Shown here one piece after another: positions 63,089 through 64,000 of a stretch of DNA of 64,000 nucleotides (positions are counted from its first letter, which is position 1; the number at the start of each line of letters is the position of its first letter). A model generated the notes under the pieces. The model ran no database searches, was not told the DNA's origin, and worked only from the letters and a program-made list of their open reading frames with translations. The translations under genes were made by a program, and so were the position numbers. This DNA is from Paenibacillus sp. CF384 (GTDB lineage Bacteria; Bacillota; Bacilli; Paenibacillales; Paenibacillaceae): NCBI RefSeq assembly GCF_900106745.1, contig NZ_FNNV01000009.1:124001-188000 (forward strand), written 5' to 3'.

Positions 63089-64000
63089 ATGCAAAGAAAG
63101 ACAGCTAAAACAGCTTCAATTCTAATGTCGCTAACAATGCTTGCTGGATTACTTGCTGGCTGCGGCAGCAACAACAATGAGAAAAACAATGAAACGAGCA
63201 ATGCTGCGGTAACGGAAGGAAATACGAATACGAACGCTGCAAACGCTGATGCGAATAAAGATGCAGCAGCAGAAGATACGTCTCCGATTACGTTCTCCAT
63301 GTTTGCAGAAGACCCGAATCCGAACTGGAATAACATGCAGGATGACGTCAGTAAAGTCATTACAGAGAAAACTGGCGTAACGCTGGATGCGGAATTCGCA
63401 GTCGGCGACCCGGCACAGAAGGTAGCGCTCATCGCAACAAGCGGTGAATATCCGGATATTATTTCGGCTAAAGGCGATATCGGCAAGCTGGTTGACGCTG
63501 GCGCGGTTATTGACCTGACTGATCTGATCGATAAATATGCTCCGAACATTAAGAAAGTACTGGGCGACTACCTGGTACGCGCTAAATATACGAATGAAGA
63601 CCAAGCGATCTATGCGATTCCAACATGGGCAGCAGCAGATGAGCAGCGTTTCGTTGCAGGCGGCGGCTTCGAGCTTCAACACCGCGTAGTTAAAGAAGCA
63701 GGCTACCCAGAAATTCGCACGGTTAAAGATTATGAAGCCGTTATCAAGTCGTACTTGGAGAAGCACCCGACAGACGAGAATGGCAACAAAAACATCGGCG
63801 TATCCTTGAATGCCGACGACTGGCATATGTATATTTCCGTAACGAACCCAGCTGTAGCTACAACCGGCGGTTCCGATGACGGCGAGTATTTCATCAATCA
63901 AGATACGCATGAAGCGATCTACCACTTCCGTCGTCCGGAAGAGAAAGAATACTTCCGCTGGTTGAACCATATGAACGATATCGGCTTGCTTGACAAAGAA
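63089..64000 (+). CDS. Extracellular solute-binding lipoprotein (partial, runs off the window)
   Basis: 304 codons are present with no stop before the window edge. ATG 63089 follows GGGAGGG by 8 bp. The signal peptide ends LLAGLLAGCGSNNN-like, with lipobox LAGC (Cys at about 25), then an Asn/Ala-rich linker and the binding domain (FSMFAEDPNPNWN onwards). As the third transporter gene of the cassette it supplies the substrate to the two permeases. The C-terminal half of a normal LplA-type protein is missing only because of the window edge. Confidence 0.9.
   Translation, partial: MQRKTAKTASILMSLTMLAGLLAGCGSNNNEKNNETSNAAVTEGNTNTNAANADANKDAAAEDTSPITFSMFAEDPNPNWNNMQDDVSKVITEKTGVTLDAEFAVGDPAQKVALIATSGEYPDIISAKGDIGKLVDAGAVIDLTDLIDKYAPNIKKVLGDYLVRAKYTNEDQAIYAIPTWAAADEQRFVAGGGFELQHRVVKEAGYPEIRTVKDYEAVIKSYLEKHPTDENGNKNIGVSLNADDWHMYISVTNPAVATTGGSDDGEYFINQDTHEAIYHFRRPEEKEYFRWLNHMNDIGLLDKE

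Noticed and set aside
1..64000. tRNA, rRNA or riboswitch genes
   Set aside because: No cloverleaf, rRNA-like or recognisable riboswitch stretch was noticed by reading; a covariance-model search would be needed to exclude small RNAs.

Overview
The window reads as chromosomal DNA of a Paenibacillus-type Firmicute (family Paenibacillaceae). This is inferred from gene content, not from a marker gene: many carbohydrate ABC transporters of the LplA/LplB/LplC type, two YesM/YesN two-component pairs beside them, B. subtilis-like lut and rha operons, strong AGGAGG-type ribosome sites and frequent TTG starts. No rRNA, tRNA, phage, IS or CRISPR was seen. Repeat-rich intergenic DNA is the unusual part.

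Layout. 1-11650: sugar uptake and oxidation block. The end of an ABC permease is followed by two Gfo/Idh/MocA dehydrogenases and a GH35-type glycosidase; then comes a regulatory region with three LacI-type operators, an ABC transporter (two permeases and a lipoprotein), a near-copy (about 88% protein identity) of the first dehydrogenase, and a 2-hydroxyacid dehydrogenase. 11671-14892: TetR regulator divergent from an EmrB-type MFS pump, and a PAP2 membrane phosphatase. 15019-20274: OmpR-type two-component system followed by an RND (SwrC-like) transporter. 20275-20962: non-coding DNA with a nested inverted repeat. 20963-27382: MFS transporter, AraC regulator divergent from a phytanoyl-CoA-dioxygenase-family enzyme, MFS pump translationally coupled to a GNAT acetyltransferase, DMT exporter. 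27610-36257: YesM/YesN, solute-binding lipoprotein, two permeases, YdjC/ChbG-type deacetylase, esterase. 36258-39886: repeat DNA with a 235-bp tandem duplication, a PD-(D/E)XK-like plus winged-helix protein, and a GH36/raffinose-synthase-like galactosidase.

40298-46410 is the L-rhamnose operon (rhaEW, an ASRT-domain protein, rhaA, rhaB, DeoR-type rhaR). 46411-50613 is a repeat array followed by lutABC and lutR for L-lactate oxidation, with a palindrome placed between the -35 and -10. 50769-53290: DUF2277 protein, a second PD-(D/E)XK-like/winged-helix protein, and a strictly regular array of 25 x 51 bp. 53408-57440: cardiolipin synthase, a YwaC-type (p)ppGpp synthetase with an Ala/Pro tail, and a protein with 19 x 14-residue HAEG repeats plus a peptidase-G2-like C-terminus. 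57722-64000: a second YesM/YesN pair, two permeases and the start of a solute-binding lipoprotein cut by the window edge, with cre-like sites.

Together this is a polysaccharide/oligosaccharide foraging region: extracellular sensing (YesMN), ABC import, glycosidases, sugar oxidoreductases and terminal pathways for rhamnose and lactate. The best candidate for something undescribed is the pair of homologous nuclease-like/winged-helix proteins at 36914-37606 and 51308-51988, both next to tandem-repeat DNA; the second sits between two loci of the same 51-bp repeat family, which also occurs in degenerate form at 40041-40133.
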